Part shown: positions 60,316 to 64,000 of the stretch, piece by piece
Layout of the letters: each line of letters starts with the position of its first letter
Numbering within the stretch: position 1 is the stretch's first letter
From: Streptomyces sp. NBC_00448
GTDB taxonomy: Bacteria > Actinomycetota > Actinomycetes > Streptomycetales > Streptomycetaceae
Length of the DNA: 64,000 bases
Assembly: GCF_036014115.1 (NCBI RefSeq)
Contig: NZ_CP107913.1
Span: 868,001 to 932,000 of the forward strand
Direction of reading: 5' to 3'
Notes under the pieces: model-generated
Database searches by the model: none
What the model was told of the DNA's origin: nothing
Seen by the model: only the letters and a program-made list of their open reading frames with translations
Position numbers and translations under genes: made by a program

Positions 60316-61233
60316 TCAACCGAGCGGCATGGTGCAGAAGTTGCCACCGACCCGGAAGTTGCGGGCCGCCGACGGATCGAGGTCCGCCGGGCCGAACGCT
60401 CCGGAGTCCAGGACGGCGGCCAGATGGTCCTCGGCGTCGTCCCGGGGGCGGTAGCCGATCGCCTCCCCTTCCGACAGGGACCACCACCGGCGGGTGTTGC
60501 GGGAGATGCCCCACAGCACCCGGTATCCGGCCGGCTCCGCCCGCAGGCAGGACTCGACCAGCCGGGCCGCGTCGTCCGGCGACAGCCACACCGCCAGGTC
60601 CTCCGGCGCGCGCGGCACCGGCCGGAACGCCCCGATCCGCAGGCAGGAGACGTCGACTCCGTACCTGCTGTGGTGCAGCGCGCCGAGCGCCTCCAGCGCG
60701 GCCTTCCCGACGCCGTAGTACGTGTCCGGGCGCGGCGTGATGTCCGCGGGCAGGTCGGCGCGGACCGCTTCGCGGCGTGCGGCGGCAGCGTGATCGCCCG
60801 CACCGAAGCCGACGGCATCACCCACGTCACCGGCACCGCCGGCATCGCCGCGCCGGGCCGGGTCGTCGCGGGTGCGGAACCCGACGGCATGGATGCTGGA
60901 GGCGAGCACCACCCGCGGCACGCCGTGGCGGCAGGCGGCTTCCAGCACCCGTTGCGTGCCGTCGATGTTGACCTCCCTGATCCGCTCCCAGGGTTCCTCC
61001 CCGGCGAGCCCGCCCAGGTGCACCACCGCGTCGACGGCCCGGCACGCGGCGTCGATCGCCTCGGGGTCGGTGAAGGAGGCCCGGACGACCTCCACGTCCT
61101 CGCCGGCTTCCGGCGGCGCGATCTCCGCGATGTCCAGCAGCCGCAGGACGCGGCCGGGCCGGGCCAGCCGCGGGCGCAGCGCCCGCCCGATCCGGCCGGC
61201 CGCGCCGGTGACCAGGACGCGCTGCCGGGTCAC
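60316..61233 (-). CDS. NAD-dependent epimerase/uronate-dehydrogenase-like protein
   Basis: Protein of 305 residues, extended SDR. Rossmann motif VTGAAGRIGRALRPRL (8-23), DAVVHLGGLAGEEPWERIRE, NIDGTQRVLEAA, ASSIHAVGF and Tyr/Lys in TYYGVGKAALEAL, which resemble uronate dehydrogenase (oxidises galacturonate/glucuronate to aldarolactones). Between SSIHAVGF and the YxxxK motif it carries a ~30-residue Gly/Ala/Asp-rich insertion absent from typical members. GTG start overlaps the lyase-like gene stop (GTGA at 61230-61233), so the two are coupled. Uronate role supported by uxuA nearby. Confidence 0.85.
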   Translation of the reverse strand: MTRQRVLVTGAAGRIGRALRPRLARPGRVLRLLDIAEIAPPEAGEDVEVVRASFTDPEAIDAACRAVDAVVHLGGLAGEEPWERIREVNIDGTQRVLEAACRHGVPRVVLASSIHAVGFRTRDDPARRGDAGGAGDVGDAVGFGAGDHAAAARREAVRADLPADITPRPDTYYGVGKAALEALGALHHSRYGVDVSCLRIGAFRPVPRAPEDLAVWLSPDDAARLVESCLRAEPAGYRVLWGISRNTRRWWSLSEGEAIGYRPRDDAEDHLAAVLDSGAFGPADLDPSAARNFRVGGNFCTMPLG

Positions 61234-64000
61234 CACGCCTGCTCCACCGGGTCGGCGGCGTCCGGCAGCCGGGCCGGCGGCCGCTGCTCGTCGTACGGCG
61301 CCGGGGTCGCCGAGGCGGGCAGGTACGGCGGCCGGAGGTAGCTGTGGTGGCGCCGGAAGGCGAGCTCCACCGGCGGGTACCAGTGCCGCCAGCTGCCGGG
61401 ATCGGTGTCCGTGGCGGGCGACATGGGGCCGAGGCCGTTGCCGTTCTCGGCCGCGACCGCGTACTCGTGGACCGGCGTGCCACCGGGTACGGCCTCGCCC
61501 GGGTCGCCGGTGGCCGGCACCGTCCCGGGCACCTGGTCGACGAACTCGAAGGCCAGGCCCGCGAAGATCTCCCGGAAGTCGGTGTCGCCCTTGCGGCGCC
61601 GGTAGAGCCGGTAGCGGGCCGCGCCGAGCACCTCGCCCCAGGTGGCGGTGACCGTGCCGGCGCCGAGCCGGAGCGTCAGGCCGTCCGGCGGGTCGGGGGC
61701 CCGGCTGGTGGCGTGCAGCGGGTAGTCGGCGCCCGGGGCGCCGCTGCGGTCGGCGTTCCGGGCGGTGACCCGGACGTGGTACTTGGTGCCGTCGGCCAGC
61801 CCGGCCAGCGCGCCCGGGCCGGTGACGGTGTGCCCGGCCGCCGTCCAGGTCGTGCCGCCGTCCTCGCTGACTTCGAGCAGATACGTGTCCGCGCCCGCGA
61901 CCGGCGCGAAGTGCACCACCGCGCCGCCGGGGACGGTCGTGGTCCGCACGATCCGCGGCGGCATCGGCTCGGGCCGCCGGGCGGTCAGCTCCCACTGGTG
62001 CCGGCCGGCGGGCAGCGCGACCCGCAGGATGTCGTCGTGCGAGGACGCGAGCGGGGCCAGTTCCGCGCCGTCGACGTGGAACGCGGCCCCGGCGGGGCGC
62101 CCGCCGAGCAGGTGCAAGGTCACCGCGCTGTCGCCGGGCGCGTCGTAGCTGCCGCGGAGCTCGCGGGGGTCGCGGTAGCGCAGGCTGATGCCCAGGTCCG
62201 GGTCCTCGGTGGTCAGCAGCACGTCCGCGGTGCCGACGGCGCTGCCGTGGAAGAGCGCCAGTTCGCGACCGCCGTCGTCGAACAGCCGGATCACGCCGGC
62301 GGTGCCGGTGAAGCGCAGCCCCTCGCCGGCGAAGTCGACCGCCTTCGGTTCGTAGTGCGTCGCCGCCTGGTGGCGGAAGACGTGGTCGACGCTGTGCGGG
62401 GTACGGACCTTCGCGCCCCACGGGGTGCTGCTCGCGGGGGCCACGGTCAGGTCGTCGCGGTGGCTGACGACGGCGAGCGTGTTGCCGTTCGACCCGTCGG
62501 CCCTGCCCTCCAGTCGCACCCCGCGGGTGCCGTCCGTGGCGAACGTGCCGTCGAGCGCGCCGTCCTCGCGCACCCCGCGCACCACATGGATGAACGGCAT
62601 CGCGTCGGCGAGGTGGCCGTAGCTGTTGGCGTCATGGCCGTTGGCCGCGGTCGGCACCGACCACGTCCACACCATCCGCTGGCCCGGCGCGAAGGCGTCG
62701 TAGGTGACCAGGTAGTCGCCGCCGACCAGCAGGACGCTGCGGCCGAGGTAGAGCTCGCCGATCGGGCTGCCGGGGTCGGAGGTGATCTCGGCGTACTGCG
62801 CGCCGCCGAGGTCGTACATCGGGCGGTCCAGCGTGTGGTTGCCGATCCCGCGGAAGGCGCCGTCCCTCCACACCGCGCAGGAGGTGGCGAAGGTCGCGTC
62901 GGGCACCCGGCGGTCGCCGGCGTCCTCGGGGCCGTGGCCGCTGTAGGAGCGGCCGGCGGCGTAGTAGTAGAGGTGGCCGTTGCCGTTGTCGTCGGCGATC
63001 CCCCAGCGGTAGTTGGGCCCGCGGTCGACCTGCTGGAGGAAGACCGCGACCTCGTCCGGGCGGTCCACGCCGGCGCGCAGCGTGACGCCGTACCCGGTGT
63101 ACTTCGCGCTGCGCAGCCGCGGGTTGGTGCCGCGCTCGCCCGCCGAGCGGACCGTGACGTGCCACGGGTCGGGCGCGTCCGGCGGGCTGTCCAGCCGCCG
63201 GGCGGTGGGGTCGCTGCCCCACATCAGGTGCTCGGCGACCAGCGGGCGGTAGCGGTGCAGCGCCTCGCCGAGCAGCCGCATCTCGATGGGAGGGCGGCGC
63301 GGCCAGTACGCGTGCGCCCCCTGCGCGGGATGCAGCCGGCGAAGCTCGCCGGTCCCGGTGACGTCGATCGGCGCGCTGAGCGCGTGGACCAGCCAGTCGC
63401 CGAGGGCGGCGAACTCCGGGGTGGCCATCCGATTGCGCCCGTCGGCCTGCCGGCCCAGGAAGTTGCCCTGGGCGGCGGGCCGCAGGAAGGCCCAGACGTA
63501 CGTGGACAGGCTCTCGGTCCAGCGGCCGGGGCGGGCGTGGCGGGAGGGCAGTGCCGGGCGGGTGTGGAAGACGCCGGACAGCTCGCAGAACTTCTCGAAC
63601 TGGTCCAGCCACTCCCCCGCGGCCTCGTGCTCGGGGAAGAGCCACGCCAGACAGGCCAGCGCGGCCTTGCCGTCGGCGAGGAAGTTGGGGTGCCCGCCCA
63701 TCATCCGCCGCAGCGGGCCGATCTCCTCGCCCGCCGAGACGTACCCGGTCAGCAGCAGCAGGGCGTCGACGCGTGCGCGCTGCCCGGCGTCGAGCCGGTC
63801 GGCGAACCGGTCGTAGCCGTCCAGCAGCCGGTCGTAGAGCGGGCGTTGGCCGATGTTGAGGTAGCCGGCGAGTTCGTTCACGCCGTTCGCGATCAGCCGT
63901 GGGCCCTCGCTGCCGTACAGCAGCGCGTCCACGAACTGCTCGGGGGTGTCGAACTCGCCTTCCGTGCAGAGGGGTTCGGGGCGCTTGCCGTGGTAGGTCA
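61230..64000 (-). CDS. Large FN3-containing polysaccharide-lyase-like protein (partial at right edge)
   Basis: At least 923 residues; the frame is open to the window end, so the N-terminus is missing. The visible N-terminal ~230 residues are alpha-helical (a toroid-like pattern: LLLLTGYVSAGEEIGPLRRM; GQRPLYDRLLDGYDRFADRL). A central beta-rich part follows (AKYTGYGVTLRAGVDRPDEV; NGNGHLYYYAAGRSYSGHG; NHTLDRPMYDLGGAQYAEI), like heparinase/PL8-type lyases. C-terminal ~250 residues hold about two fibronectin-III domains (ADTYLLEVSEDGGTTWTAAG; ARYRLYRRRKGDTDFREIF). No catalytic residues assigned. First visible gene of the uronate operon; probably secreted, and likely to cleave or bind a uronate polymer (inference). 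Confidence 0.8.
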   Translation of the reverse strand, partial: TYHGKRPEPLCTEGEFDTPEQFVDALLYGSEGPRLIANGVNELAGYLNIGQRPLYDRLLDGYDRFADRLDAGQRARVDALLLLTGYVSAGEEIGPLRRMMGGHPNFLADGKAALACLAWLFPEHEAAGEWLDQFEKFCELSGVFHTRPALPSRHARPGRWTESLSTYVWAFLRPAAQGNFLGRQADGRNRMATPEFAALGDWLVHALSAPIDVTGTGELRRLHPAQGAHAYWPRRPPIEMRLLGEALHRYRPLVAEHLMWGSDPTARRLDSPPDAPDPWHVTVRSAGERGTNPRLRSAKYTGYGVTLRAGVDRPDEVAVFLQQVDRGPNYRWGIADDNGNGHLYYYAAGRSYSGHGPEDAGDRRVPDATFATSCAVWRDGAFRGIGNHTLDRPMYDLGGAQYAEITSDPGSPIGELYLGRSVLLVGGDYLVTYDAFAPGQRMVWTWSVPTAANGHDANSYGHLADAMPFIHVVRGVREDGALDGTFATDGTRGVRLEGRADGSNGNTLAVVSHRDDLTVAPASSTPWGAKVRTPHSVDHVFRHQAATHYEPKAVDFAGEGLRFTGTAGVIRLFDDGGRELALFHGSAVGTADVLLTTEDPDLGISLRYRDPRELRGSYDAPGDSAVTLHLLGGRPAGAAFHVDGAELAPLASSHDDILRVALPAGRHQWELTARRPEPMPPRIVRTTTVPGGAVVHFAPVAGADTYLLEVSEDGGTTWTAAGHTVTGPGALAGLADGTKYHVRVTARNADRSGAPGADYPLHATSRAPDPPDGLTLRLGAGTVTATWGEVLGAARYRLYRRRKGDTDFREIFAGLAFEFVDQVPGTVPATGDPGEAVPGGTPVHEYAVAAENGNGLGPMSPATDTDPGSWRHWYPPVELAFRRHHSYLRPPYLPASATPAPYDEQRPPARLPDAADPVEQAW

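Noticed and set aside
1..64000. CRISPR arrays, tRNA/rRNA genes, insertion sequences, integrase or attachment sites
   Set aside because: No spaced repeats of CRISPR type, no transposase/integrase motifs in any supported frame, and no recognisable cloverleaf or rRNA sequence found by reading; small RNAs cannot be excluded.

Overview
The window is high-GC DNA with strong G/C third-position bias, GTG and TTG starts, long GC-rich hairpins without obvious U-tracts, very few TTA codons and dense regulator, transporter and exoenzyme content. This points to a Streptomyces-like actinomycete, probably a chromosome arm or accessory region rather than core. No rRNA, tRNA, CRISPR array, integrase or transposase was recognised.

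Left part (1-11.6 kb): a translationally linked set of a creatininase-family hydrolase, a glucarate-dehydratase-like enolase-superfamily enzyme and a RidA deaminase; a small SAP/Rho-N-like protein; a MarR-DHA2 exporter operon with a dyad lying on its promoter; a secreted S15 peptidase; a divergent VOC/HxlR pair; a beta-propeller-like protein; and a BtuF-like protein. A two-copy 153-bp-period repeat fills the gap at 11.6-12.0 kb.

Centre-left (12-31 kb): an alpha/beta hydrolase preceded by a 14-codon ORF and a perfect hairpin, opposite a double-module Lrp/AsnC protein. Then an alpha-xyloside uptake and degradation operon (lipoprotein, two permeases, YicI-type GH31 alpha-xylosidase, LacI regulator) with paired operator dyads just after its promoter. 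A run of small metabolic, resistance and regulatory genes follows: WYL regulator and hydrolase, AadA-like adenylyltransferase, MFS, GrpB, SnoaL-like, flavodoxin, DinB-like, an ArsR-SRPBCC fusion and a methyltransferase.

Centre-right (31-54 kb): a NarL-type two-component pair, a secreted TAP-type peptidase, an SRAP (HMCES/YedK) protein divergent from a secreted L-type lectin with three surface repeats, and an ApbE-OmpR-kinase operon whose kinase carries a TTA codon. Then an XRE-cupin/thioredoxin-reductase-like pair, a DHA2 exporter, a secreted sedolisin, a SulP transporter opposite a MerR regulator with a perfect 20-bp palindrome, an alpha/beta hydrolase, and an inorganic pyrophosphatase followed by a frameshifted second enolase.

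Right part (54-64 kb): a polysaccharide-utilisation locus: a secreted GH106-type rhamnosidase facing an operon of a large FN3-containing lyase-like protein (cut by the window end), a uronate-dehydrogenase-like epimerase, an SDR and a mannonate dehydratase. The combination suggests use of a rhamnose- and uronate-containing polymer.
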